Below, piece by piece: positions 17,655 to 26,328 of a stretch of 37,691 nucleotides of DNA. The translations under genes were made by a program, and so were the position numbers. The notes under the pieces were generated by a model, which was not told the origin of the DNA, made no database searches, and saw only the letters and a list, made by a program, of their open reading frames with translations. How positions within the stretch are numbered: position 1 is the first letter of the stretch; each line of letters opens with the position of its first letter. The stretch comes from Dehalococcoidia bacterium (GTDB taxonomy: Bacteria > Chloroflexota > Dehalococcoidia > Lucifugimonadales > UBA3495): NCBI GenBank assembly GCA_009692925.1, contig SHYG01000015.1:1-37691 (forward strand), written 5' to 3'.

Positions 17655-18863
17655 ATGCCGGGAATACTGTCCGGGGTGAGGGTACTGGAACTTACCAACG
17701 CGCCGTCAGGGGCGTTTTGCGCCAAGCTGCTGGCGGATCAAGGCGCCGACACGATCAAGGTTGAGCCCCCCGGCTGGGGTGACCAGGCCCGGCACGAACC
17801 TCCCTTCATGGGTGGCGAACCCCACTTCGACCGAAGCTCCGCCTTCCTGGCGTTTAACACCAACAAGCGGGGCATCACCCTGGACGCCGGACAGACAGCG
17901 GGCCGAGAGTTGCTTGGCCGGCTGGTGAAGGGGGCGCAGGTGGTGATTGAGAGCTATCCCCCCGGACACCTGAACGGTCTGGGCCTTGGCTACGAAGCTC
18001 AGAAAGAGATTAACCCATCGGTAATCCTGCTATCCATCACCTACTTCGGACAGACCGGGCCTTACTCGGGTTATCGGGGCGACGATCTGGTGGCCCAGGC
18101 GATGGGAGGGTATCTCTACGCAGTTACGGGCTCCGCCGACCGCCCGCCAATGGGCACGGCGCTGCAACAGATGGAGATCACCGCGGCGCGTAACGGGGCC
18201 ATCGCGATTATGGCGGCCCTGCTCCAACGGGAAGAAACGGGCGCGGGCGCGCACATCGATCTTTCGGTGATGGAAGCGGTGGTGGCCACGCCCTCGGGGC
18301 TGATTCATCCCTACAGCTTCACCGGACGCAGCCCGCGCCGGGGTGGCGGTGATCACAACGTGATGGACGGCATGCACATGCCGACGCGGGACGGCGAAGT
18401 GACGCTGACCACCGCGGGCACCGGCGGCCGGCCAATGGAGGTGTGGGCCGAGCTGTTGGCGCAGCCGGACCTCCTCGACTCAAAGTTTACCACCCGGCAA
18501 TCCCGGCTGGAGAATTGGGAGGAGTTGCGCAGCTTGGTGGCCCCCAAGCTGGCCCAGTGGGACAACTTGGACCTGATGAAAGAAACCATGGCCCGGGGTT
18601 TGGTAATTGGGTTGGTTCAGAGCCCGGAGCAGGTGGTTAACTCTCCTCACCTGGCCGAGAGAGAATACTTTGTTCAGTTGGAGCATCCGGAAGTTGGCCC
18701 ACTGAAATACCCTGGTTCTGGCTTCCTGATTGACGGCATGAACCCGATGCAAACAACTAGGGCGGCGCCGCGGTTGGGAGAGCACAACGCCGAGGTCTTT
18801 TGTGGTGATCTGGGCTTGTCCATGGCAGAGTTAGGCTTGCTGCGCGCCGCCAGGGTTATCTGA
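17655..18863 (+). CDS. CaiB/BaiF CoA-transferase family III (Glu at predicted catalytic position)
   Basis: GAFCAKLLADQGADTIKVEPPGWGDQAR; ITYFGQTGPYSGYRGDDLVAQAMGGYLY; EITAARNGAIAIMAALLQREETGAGAHIDLSVMEA. Confidence 0.93.
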   Translation: MPGILSGVRVLELTNAPSGAFCAKLLADQGADTIKVEPPGWGDQARHEPPFMGGEPHFDRSSAFLAFNTNKRGITLDAGQTAGRELLGRLVKGAQVVIESYPPGHLNGLGLGYEAQKEINPSVILLSITYFGQTGPYSGYRGDDLVAQAMGGYLYAVTGSADRPPMGTALQQMEITAARNGAIAIMAALLQREETGAGAHIDLSVMEAVVATPSGLIHPYSFTGRSPRRGGGDHNVMDGMHMPTRDGEVTLTTAGTGGRPMEVWAELLAQPDLLDSKFTTRQSRLENWEELRSLVAPKLAQWDNLDLMKETMARGLVIGLVQSPEQVVNSPHLAEREYFVQLEHPEVGPLKYPGSGFLIDGMNPMQTTRAAPRLGEHNAEVFCGDLGLSMAELGLLRAARVI

Positions 18864-19456
18864 TGCAAGCCTATCTGTCGGTGCTGCGGGACCGGAATAC
18901 CGGCGTGGCGGAATTCCGCCGCAACTCCGACCAGTTGGCGAGGCGCCTGGCGGCGGAAACCTTGGTAAAGCTGCCCACTGTCCGCAGGGAGTCCGAAACT
19001 CCCCCAGGGGATGCTGCCGTCCCAGCCCCACCCGGCGATGTTATGGTGGTGGTGATCTTGCGGGCTGCGCTGGCCCTCCTGGGATCGTTCATGGAGGCCA
19101 TTCCCGGTTTGCCGGTGGGCTTCATCGGCATTGAGCGCGATGAGCTGACCGCCCGCCCCCACTCCTACTACCAGAAATTTCCGAGGGTCTTGCCCGGCCG
19201 CGCCATTCTCCTGGACCCGATGTTGGCAACAGGAGGCAGCGCTGGGCTGGCAGTGGCCACCCTGCGCCAGCTGGGCTACGCACCGGAGTCCATCTACTTC
19301 ACCGGGGTAATCGCCGCCCAGGAGGGTTTCCGCGCTTTGTCCCAGTTGATACCACCGTCCCACATCACGGCGGCGGCCATCGACCCGGCTTTGGACCATC
19401 AGAAGTGCATTGTGCCCGGCCTGGGGGACTATGGAGACCGGTATTTCGGGACGTAG
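18863..19456 (+). CDS. upp: Uracil phosphoribosyltransferase-like
   Basis: MVVVILRAALALLGSFMEAIPG, LLDPMLATGGSAGLAVATL, C-terminal PGLGDYGDRYFGT. Confidence 0.9.
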   Translation: MQAYLSVLRDRNTGVAEFRRNSDQLARRLAAETLVKLPTVRRESETPPGDAAVPAPPGDVMVVVILRAALALLGSFMEAIPGLPVGFIGIERDELTARPHSYYQKFPRVLPGRAILLDPMLATGGSAGLAVATLRQLGYAPESIYFTGVIAAQEGFRALSQLIPPSHITAAAIDPALDHQKCIVPGLGDYGDRYFGT

Positions 19457-19521
19457 GCTGGATGCATGTAGCCCTACGGAGTCCCTTCAAGTCTGAACAG
19501 TTATTCTGACTCGCACCGGTA

Positions 19522-19548
19522 GCTGACCCCCAGGCAATGCTGTATAAT
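19522..19548 (+). promoter_or_regulatory. Candidate promoter with perfect -10 TATAAT
   Basis: CTGACC about 15 nt upstream of TATAAT (19543-19548). Confidence 0.45.
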
Positions 19549-19722
19549 GCGGCCAGCAAGGACTGGAGGGCCTACCAACCCGTGCCCCTGCATAGACAGG
19601 AGCACAGGTGGTTTACAGGCCAGTTTCGTATTTGAATGCAGCCCTTGCATGGGCCCACACACCCACCTTACCCTCCATATGGCCACCAACTTAGAGCCTT
19701 CGCAAGGGAACCGCAACACCAA

Positions 19723-20178
19723 ATGTCAGAAGCGCAACAAACCCAAAGAGAGCAGCCCCTCTACCAGGCCAAGCACCGCGTTCCGGTGAACCTTACGTTT
19801 TTCCTGGCCCTGATCGTGGTCGGTCTGGGGATCTGGAAGGCCGACCCGGTGCTGGTGCTGGCTGGTACCGGCGTAGCCGCCTTCACCTGGTTCGCCAACC
19901 CCAGGCTGTACCGGGTCTATCCCGGCGCGCTGGTGGTGGTGTACGGCTCTCCCCGGGTGCGGGTAATCCCCTTCCAGAAGATCTCCCACCTGGATATGCT
20001 GAAGCTGATGATCGGCGACCGGCTGCGGGTGCGGCTGGTAGACCCGCTGGCCCTGCGCCTCTTTGACCGCCGCCGCCTCATCCTGGAGTTGAAGGACCCC
20101 CAGACCTTCCACGACCAACTCCAGACGGCCCTGGACGAGTTCCGCCGCACCCACCCTGAGACGGGGCCCAGTTCCTGA
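19723..20178 (+). CDS. Membrane-anchored PH-like domain protein (uncharacterised)
   Basis: TM segments near the N-terminus followed by YRVYPGALVVVYGSPRVRVIPFQKISHLDMLKLMIGDRLRVRLVD...LILELKDPQTFHDQLQTAL. Confidence 0.65.
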   Translation: MSEAQQTQREQPLYQAKHRVPVNLTFFLALIVVGLGIWKADPVLVLAGTGVAAFTWFANPRLYRVYPGALVVVYGSPRVRVIPFQKISHLDMLKLMIGDRLRVRLVDPLALRLFDRRRLILELKDPQTFHDQLQTALDEFRRTHPETGPSS

Positions 20179-20198
20179 GCTTTTGTCGAAGGGTGCAG

Positions 20199-20227
20199 GC
20201 TCGTGGTTCGGCAGGCTCACCACGAGC
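20199..20227. repeat. Hairpin repeat with perfect 8-bp stem
   Basis: GCTCGTGG-ttcggcaggctca-CCACGAGC, preceded by CCTGAGCTTTTGTCGAAGGG. Confidence 0.75.
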
Positions 20228-20278
20228 GGCGATTGGCACACATGCTCTAAGAATCTCTGCGGTGAATCCGTCTCCCCC

Positions 20279-21451
20279 TCAGTAAATCACCTGCGCCTCC
20301 ACCAGGGCTTCCACCTCGGGCTGGGACAGGCCCAGCAGCTCCTCAAACACGTAGGTGTTGTGCTCCCCGCGCACCGGCTGGGCCGTCATGTTGCCCCCCG
20401 CCTCGCCATCCAGCCGCCAGGGGGTGGCCGGCAGCTCCTGCATGACGCCGTCCTGCTCCCGGTAGGTCTGGAAGAACCCCCGCTCTCGCAGCTGCGGGTT
20501 GTCCCATAGCTGGTCCACCGAGGAGGAGGCCCCGGCGGGCACCCCAGCCTGCTGGAGCCGCACCATCAACGCCAGGGCGTCGTGGCGGCGCGTGACGGCG
20601 GCCAGGGCGCGGTCCAGGCTGTCCTGGTTCTGCCACCGGCGCAGGGCATCGGCATAACGGGGGTCAGCCGGCAGCTCGGTCAGACCCAAGACTTGGCACA
20701 GGGACTGCCACTGGGCGTCGGTGGCGACGGCGATGCCGATCCACTGATCCTCGCCCTTACACGGGTAGTTGCCGTGGGGCGCATAGGCCGGGTGCTGGTT
20801 GCCCAGGGGCTCCGGCACCCGCCGGTTCATGGAGTAGTCCAGCATCGGCTCGGGCAGCAGCATGGTGGTGGCCTCCGCCATGGACAGGTCAATGTACTGG
20901 CCCTCGCCCGACTGCCAGCAGCGGTGCAGGGCGGCGTTAATCAGAAACACCTCCAGCATCCCCACCACCGGGTCGGTCCAGATGCCCCCGATGTCCGGCG
21001 CGTGGCCGGGGTAGCCTTGCAGGGCGCTCCACCCGGTGAAGCACTGGATCAGGGTGCCGTAAGCCACCTGCTTCATGTCCGGGCCCGAATGTCCCAAACC
21101 GGCGGAGGACAGCATGATGATCTCCGGCTTCACCCGGCGCAGCTCCGGGTACCCCAGCCCCAGCCGCTCGATGACTCCGGGGGCAAAGTTCTCGATGACC
21201 ACGTCGCTGAGGCCGATGACGCGCTGGGCCAGCTCGATGCCCCTGGCGTGGGAAAGGTTGAGAGTGATGCTCTTCTTGGACTGGTTGATGAAGCGGCTGA
21301 TGCTGCGCTCCCGGTAGGGGTCCGGGCGGCGCTCGCTTTCGATGCGGATGACCTCCGCGCCCATCATACCCAGGTAGCGGGTGCAGGTGGGGCCGGCAAT
21401 CTGCCAGCTAAAGTCGGCGATGCGCACGCCTTCTAGGGGCAGGCGGTCCAT
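20279..21451 (-). CDS. CaiB/BaiF CoA-transferase family III
   Basis: MDRLPLEGVRIADFSWQIAGPTCTRYLGMMGAEVIRIES; NFAPGVIERLGLGYPEL; TDPVVGMLEVFLINAALHRCWQSGEGQYIDLSMAE. Confidence 0.94.
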   Translation of the reverse strand: MDRLPLEGVRIADFSWQIAGPTCTRYLGMMGAEVIRIESERRPDPYRERSISRFINQSKKSITLNLSHARGIELAQRVIGLSDVVIENFAPGVIERLGLGYPELRRVKPEIIMLSSAGLGHSGPDMKQVAYGTLIQCFTGWSALQGYPGHAPDIGGIWTDPVVGMLEVFLINAALHRCWQSGEGQYIDLSMAEATTMLLPEPMLDYSMNRRVPEPLGNQHPAYAPHGNYPCKGEDQWIGIAVATDAQWQSLCQVLGLTELPADPRYADALRRWQNQDSLDRALAAVTRRHDALALMVRLQQAGVPAGASSSVDQLWDNPQLRERGFFQTYREQDGVMQELPATPWRLDGEAGGNMTAQPVRGEHNTYVFEELLGLSQPEVEALVEAQVIY

Positions 21452-21498
21452 AGCACTAACCTCTCCGATTCAGTGTAGCGGCGGCAATAGCTCGTCCT

Positions 21499-22824
21499 TC
21501 AGCGGAAGGACCTACCAATGTGGCGAACGTCCTTATAAGCGAAAAACGCATACGACCCCAAGGCCAGGCTGATGGCCCCCAGCACCGTCACGGTCAGATT
21601 CGCCGATGTGAACTGGGTCATTGCCCCCACCAGCATGCTGGCGAAGGGGGTGAAGCCGTGATCCAAGTGGTAGATCGCCATCACCCGGCCCCGCAGGCCG
21701 TCGGCGATGTTCATCTGCAGCGAGGTGTTGTTGTTAATCTGGAAGGCGATGCGGAATAGGCCCAGGAAGAACATGGCGGCCAGGGACACGGGCAGCCAGT
21801 GGGAGACGCCCAGGACAATGGCCGTGCAGGACAGCAGCAGCAGGGCCACCATCCCCACCTGCCCTTTCTGGAAAACTCTGCCAAAGGTGGCAAAACACGC
21901 GGTGCCCAGGATACCGCCCACACCCATGGCCAGCACCAGGAAGCCATACACCTTGGGCCCATGTCCCAACACCTTGACAGCGATAACCGGCATGATCCCA
22001 ATGACCGGCGCCACCAGAAACGCGGGAATGTAGCTGAGCAGCAACAGGTGAAAAAGCAGGGGCTCTGAAGCCACGTAGGTGAAGCCCTGCTTCAGGTTCG
22101 ACTTGACAGAAGACTTGATGGCGGTAATCTCTTCCCGATAGGGGAGCTTGATGGGGACTATGGCCAGGGCCATCAGCACATACAACACGCCCTCGATGGC
22201 GAAGTTAATCTCCGGGCCCAGCCAGGCGATGAGCACCCCACCCACGCCCGGCCCGATCACCCGGGCCACATTACCGGCCACCGAGTTCAGGGCAATGGCG
22301 TTAAACAGGTCCTGGCGGGGCACCGTGTTGGCTACCATGGCCTGGCGGACCGGCTGGATGACAGCATGGAGTGCCCCGCCGATGATTGTAAATATTAAGG
22401 CGTAAGCTACGCCGGCGCTCCCGGTAATGTAGCCCTGCTGCACGGCCAGGGCGAACACGAATACTACCGCCGCCAGAATGGACTGCACTATGATGACCAT
22501 CTTGCGCCGGTTCAGCCGGTCCGCGAAGACCCCGGCCAGAGGTCCAATAAACAGGAAGGGCAGCGAGCGCGCGCCTCCCGCAACGCCCACCAAGAAAGGC
22601 GATCCGGAAATTTGCCAGACCACCCAAGGGACGGTAATCTGCTCAAACCAACTGGCGGAGGCATTGAACAGGTTGCTTACCCAGAGGAACAGGAAGTCCC
22701 GATGGCGCAGGGAAGAGAAGGTCTGAAACCGGTCCGATGACCTGCGACCGTCGCCAGCGGCAACCGGGGGGGATCCCTGTCCCGCTCCGGGCGGAGACGC
22801 CGCAGGGCGGTGTACATGAGACAT
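21499..22824 (-). CDS. MFS transporter (EntS/MFS_3-like)
   Basis: SSLRHRDFLFLWVSNLFNASASWFEQITVPWVVWQI; GPLAGVFADRLNRRKMVI; about 12 hydrophobic stretches. Confidence 0.92.
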   Translation of the reverse strand: MSHVHRPAASPPGAGQGSPPVAAGDGRRSSDRFQTFSSLRHRDFLFLWVSNLFNASASWFEQITVPWVVWQISGSPFLVGVAGGARSLPFLFIGPLAGVFADRLNRRKMVIIVQSILAAVVFVFALAVQQGYITGSAGVAYALIFTIIGGALHAVIQPVRQAMVANTVPRQDLFNAIALNSVAGNVARVIGPGVGGVLIAWLGPEINFAIEGVLYVLMALAIVPIKLPYREEITAIKSSVKSNLKQGFTYVASEPLLFHLLLLSYIPAFLVAPVIGIMPVIAVKVLGHGPKVYGFLVLAMGVGGILGTACFATFGRVFQKGQVGMVALLLLSCTAIVLGVSHWLPVSLAAMFFLGLFRIAFQINNNTSLQMNIADGLRGRVMAIYHLDHGFTPFASMLVGAMTQFTSANLTVTVLGAISLALGSYAFFAYKDVRHIGRSFR

Positions 22825-22912
22825 CTCAGCCCCTGCCCTTTGAAGCGGTAGGAGCGTGGTGCGAGACGCAGGATGGGGGCAAGTTTCGGTGGATGTTCAT
22901 TTTCAGGCGCCT

Positions 22913-23542
22913 CTAGTCCCCCGGCCGGTACAGGTACACTGGGCGGGTCAGCTCAAAGACGTGGTCGGTGTGGCAGTACATGTTGCCCGCCAGCCGTCCC
23001 ACGGGGCGCAGCTTCTGGTGGTCGATGTGGTGCCCGCTGATGATGTCGTCCCGGATGTGCAGCAGCACGATCTCGCCGATGACCAGGCCGTTCTGGCGGC
23101 GTCCCTCCCCGATGTTGACCACCTGGTTCAACCGGCACTCCATGTTCACCGGCGATTCGGCCACCCGCGGCGGCCGCACCAGGTCGGAGGGCGCCGGCGT
23201 CAGGCCCGCCACGCCAAACTCGCTGACCTCCGTGTGGTACTCGGCGGCGGTCTGGTTCATGGCCTCGGCGATGTCGTCCACCACCAGGTTGACCACAAAC
23301 TCCCCGGTCTCCTCAATGTGGGCCAGGGTGTCCTTGCGCTTGTCCGGCCAGCCGGGGGCGTAGCGGGAGCAGGAGAAGGCCAGGGTGGGCGGGTCGCTGC
23401 ACACGGCGTTGAAGAAGGAGAAGGGCGAGAGGTTGACCTGCCCCGATGCGGACATGGTGGAGACAAAGGCGATGGGCCGGGGCACTACCACGCCGGTGAG
23501 CACCCGGTTGAACCCCTCAAAGTGGCGCGGGTCTATCTTCAA
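22913..23542 (-). CDS. Flavin reductase-like, FMN-binding split barrel protein
   Basis: VVVPRPIAFVSTMSASGQVNLSPFSFFNAVCSDPPTLAFSC; TGEFVVNLV. Confidence 0.92.
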   Translation of the reverse strand: MKIDPRHFEGFNRVLTGVVVPRPIAFVSTMSASGQVNLSPFSFFNAVCSDPPTLAFSCSRYAPGWPDKRKDTLAHIEETGEFVVNLVVDDIAEAMNQTAAEYHTEVSEFGVAGLTPAPSDLVRPPRVAESPVNMECRLNQVVNIGEGRRQNGLVIGEIVLLHIRDDIISGHHIDHQKLRPVGRLAGNMYCHTDHVFELTRPVYLYRPGD

Positions 23543-23561
23543 ATCAGTCCCTCCAAGTATT

Positions 23562-23672
23562 TCACCGCAGAGACGCAGAGACGCAGAGAACGCAGAGTTT
23601 TTAAGAACCTTTTATAAAGCTCTCCGCGCCCTCGGAGCCGGCCCTGAGCTTGCCGAATGGGTCTCTGCGGTT
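23562..23672. repeat. CACCGCAGAG-family inverted repeat, copy D, with a nested second-family fragment
   Basis: TTCACCGCAGAGACGCAGAGACGCAGAGAACGCAGAG ... GGAGCCGGCCCTGAGCTTGCCGAATGG ... TCTCTGCGGTT. Confidence 0.75.
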
Positions 23673-23685
23673 ATCGTAATCAGGC

Positions 23686-24906
23686 TCAAATCACGTTCAG
23701 GGTACGCAGCGACACCAGCTGGTCCTGGGTCAGCCCCAAGCCCTTAGCGCCCAGCACCGCGGCATTGTCCTGGCCCAGCAGGGGCGCCGGAGTCAGCTCC
23801 AGCTTCTGTCCAGACCCCAGTTGGATGGGCCAGCCAGGATAGCGAAGCGGCCCGGCGGCGGGATGGCCCACTTCCACGAAGAACTCCCGCGCCCGGAATT
23901 GCGCCGACTCAAACAGGTCGGCGGCGGTGTTCAAGGGAAATGACGGTATGCGATGCCCCTGGGCCAGGCGGTAGACATCCTCCTTGTTCTGCCCGCCGGT
24001 CCAGGCCGCCAGCCGGGGCTCCAACTCGTCCCAGTGGGCCAAACGGCTCTCCCGAGTGGCGAACTTGGGGTCGCTGGCCCACTCCGGGCTGCCCATCATC
24101 TCGACACAGCGCTCCCACTGGTCCTGCTGGCGGGGCGAGAGGCCCACGAACCCGTCGCGGCAGGGCAGCAAGGCCAGCAGCGATTGACGGCCCGCCACGT
24201 CCTTGTGCCGCCCCTTGGGAGGCTTCCCTAAGGAGAACTCGGCCAGGGTGGTCTGAGGCAGCAGGGCCAGCGCCTCCATGCCCGACACATCCACGTGGCT
24301 GCCCAAGCCGGTGAGCCGCCGCCGGTTCAGCGCCAGCACAGACGCCGTGGCCCCCGCCAGCCCAGCCACAAACTCGGCCTGGCGGGCGGCCAACTGCAGC
24401 GGCGGCTGCTTGGCCAGGTCATCCACCGGGCCAGGGTGCTCCCTGGAGTGGCCCGCCAGGTTGGACAGTATCAGGTTGCTGGCCTGCCAGTTAGCCCAGG
24501 GGCCGGTCTGGCCGAAGGGCGTGATGGAGGTTACTACCAGCCGGGAGTTGGCGGCGCGGAAGGCAGCGTAGTCCAGCCCCAGACTGGGCAAGTACGCGGG
24601 CGGGAAGCTCTCAATGAGCATATCCGCGCCCTGGGCGAGCTGGACCAGCAGGCCCCGGCCCGACGCCGACTCCAGATTAAGCGTGACGCCCAGCTTGTTG
24701 GTGTTCAGGGCCAGGAACAGGCCGCTGCGCTCCGGGTCGGGCGCGTCGCCGGGGAAGGGGCCGTCCTGCCGCGACGAGTCGCCCGCCGGCGGCTCCACCT
24801 TCACCACCTGGGCGCCCAGGTCGGCAAACAGCTTCGCGCAGAAAGGCCCGCTAATGCCCTGGCCCAGGTCCAGGACTTTCAAGCCGCCGAAGAGGTTGAA
24901 GGGCAT
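23686..24906 (-). CDS. CaiB/BaiF CoA-transferase family III (Glu at predicted catalytic position)
   Basis: LKVLDLGQGISGPFCAKLFADLGAQVVKVEPPAGDSSR; TSITPFGQTGPWANW; EFVAGLAGATASVLALNRRRLTGLGSHVDVSGME. Confidence 0.93.
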   Translation of the reverse strand: MPFNLFGGLKVLDLGQGISGPFCAKLFADLGAQVVKVEPPAGDSSRQDGPFPGDAPDPERSGLFLALNTNKLGVTLNLESASGRGLLVQLAQGADMLIESFPPAYLPSLGLDYAAFRAANSRLVVTSITPFGQTGPWANWQASNLILSNLAGHSREHPGPVDDLAKQPPLQLAARQAEFVAGLAGATASVLALNRRRLTGLGSHVDVSGMEALALLPQTTLAEFSLGKPPKGRHKDVAGRQSLLALLPCRDGFVGLSPRQQDQWERCVEMMGSPEWASDPKFATRESRLAHWDELEPRLAAWTGGQNKEDVYRLAQGHRIPSFPLNTAADLFESAQFRAREFFVEVGHPAAGPLRYPGWPIQLGSGQKLELTPAPLLGQDNAAVLGAKGLGLTQDQLVSLRTLNVI

Positions 24907-25139
24907 GAGCTACCTGCTCCCGGCAGGGCGGCTGCTTGCCTTGGTTAAGCCCAAGGAAGCGGCGCCCCGCAATTTCCCTGAGTTATATACTCATATCCAG
25001 CGGCTGGCAAGGGGCGGGCCGCCGCCTTTGACATTCGCCCTGGGCGCTGCTATCTTGAAGGTCGATTTTGCTGATAGGAGTGACCCCCTCTGTATCTCCC
25101 CCTCAACGAGGGGGAGAGGGGTTCGAGAGAGCAGACATC

Positions 25140-25646
25140 ATGAACTGGGCCGAGATTATCGTAGACTCGCTGAAGAAGTGGAACACCTCCCTGATTGCCT
25201 ACGTGCCGGACATCTCCATCAGCCAGGTCACCCGCCTGATTGAGGCCGACCCCTACTTCCACCTGGTGTCCGCCACCAGGGAGGAGGAGGCCATCGGCAT
25301 CGCCGCGGGGGCCTACGCCGTGGGGCGCAACTCCGCGGTGTTCATGCAGTCCAGCGGCTTCGGCAACAGCATCAACGCCATCGCCAGTATGTGCATACCG
25401 TACCGGATACCCATACCTATGTTCATCAACCTGCGGGGCGGCCCCGGCGAGTTTAACATCGCCCAGGTGCCCATGGGGCGCAGCACCCGCCCCATTCTGG
25501 ACCTGCTGGGACTGGTGCACTTCACCCTGGACGACGACTACAAGATGGACAGGATTGTGGACGGGGCGATGAAGCTCTGCCACGCTAACCGCCAGCCGGT
25601 GGCCATCTGCCTGACCCAACTGCTGCACGGAGGCAAACTTGCTTAG
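25140..25646 (+). CDS. TPP-dependent decarboxylase alpha subunit (sulfopyruvate/phosphonopyruvate decarboxylase ComD-like)
   Basis: VSATREEEAIGIAAGAYAVGRNSAVFMQSSGFGNSINAIAS; PYR-domain-sized polypeptide. Confidence 0.85.
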   Translation: MNWAEIIVDSLKKWNTSLIAYVPDISISQVTRLIEADPYFHLVSATREEEAIGIAAGAYAVGRNSAVFMQSSGFGNSINAIASMCIPYRIPIPMFINLRGGPGEFNIAQVPMGRSTRPILDLLGLVHFTLDDDYKMDRIVDGAMKLCHANRQPVAICLTQLLHGGKLA

Positions 25647-26196
25647 GTTTGAAGCCACCCAGATGATCTTGCGCCACATCGGCGACCGGCCCATCGTCGC
25701 CAACCTGGGGCCCACCACCGACGAGCTGTGGCACGCCGGGCACCGGGATCGCAACTTTTACACCTACGGCAACATGGGGCTGTGCTCGTCTCTCGCCCTG
25801 GGCATGGCCCTGTCCACCCCGGAGAAGGTGGTCTCCCTGGATGGCGACGGCTCCCTGCTGATGAACCTGGGGGCCATCGCCACCATTGGGCGGGAGCAGC
25901 CCAAGAACCTGGTGGTGGTGGTGTGGGACAACGAGCAATGGGGCCAGACGGGGCACCAGACCAGCCACACGGGCTGCGGGACTGATCTAGAGAAAGTGGC
26001 CCAGAGCTGCAGCATCAGCCACACCGCCACGGTGCGGGACCTGGAGACCCTGGAGTCGGTGTTCCAGCAGGCGCTGGAGGAAGACGGGCCCTGGTTCATC
26101 GTGGCCAAGATTGACGAGGCGGGGTACATGCCCGTGTCGCCCATTGAGCCGGAGATGACCCTGTACCGGTTCAGGAACTCGTTCCTCAAGCAGTAG
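25639..26196 (+). CDS. TPP-dependent decarboxylase beta subunit (ComE-like), TTG start
   Basis: VSLDGDGSLLMNLGAIATIGREQPKNLVVVVWDNEQWG (GDG-N TPP motif); 8-nt overlap with the alpha subunit. Confidence 0.87.
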   Translation: MLRFEATQMILRHIGDRPIVANLGPTTDELWHAGHRDRNFYTYGNMGLCSSLALGMALSTPEKVVSLDGDGSLLMNLGAIATIGREQPKNLVVVVWDNEQWGQTGHQTSHTGCGTDLEKVAQSCSISHTATVRDLETLESVFQQALEEDGPWFIVAKIDEAGYMPVSPIEPEMTLYRFRNSFLKQ

Positions 26197-26245
26197 GGGC
26201 GCACCTATGTGTGCGCCCTGGGCAGACACGCAGGTCTGCCCCTAC
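26193..26245. repeat. GTAGGGGC-family double-hairpin element overlapping the stop codon of the upstream CDS
   Basis: GTAGGGGCGCACctatGTGTGCGCCCtGGGCAGACacgcagGTCTGCCCCTAC. Confidence 0.9.
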
Positions 26246-26269
26246 GAGATACCAGTGCACCTTAAAACA

Positions 26270-26298
26270 GTAGGGGCGGGTTTGAAACCCGCCCCTAC
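26270..26298. repeat. Perfect 29-bp palindrome, GTAGGGGC family
   Basis: GTAGGGGCGGGTTT-G-AAACCCGCCCCTAC, identical to 15768..15796. Confidence 0.92.
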
Positions 26299-26328
26299 GT
26301 TGTTGCCAGGGTTGGTAAATCCAGGGGT

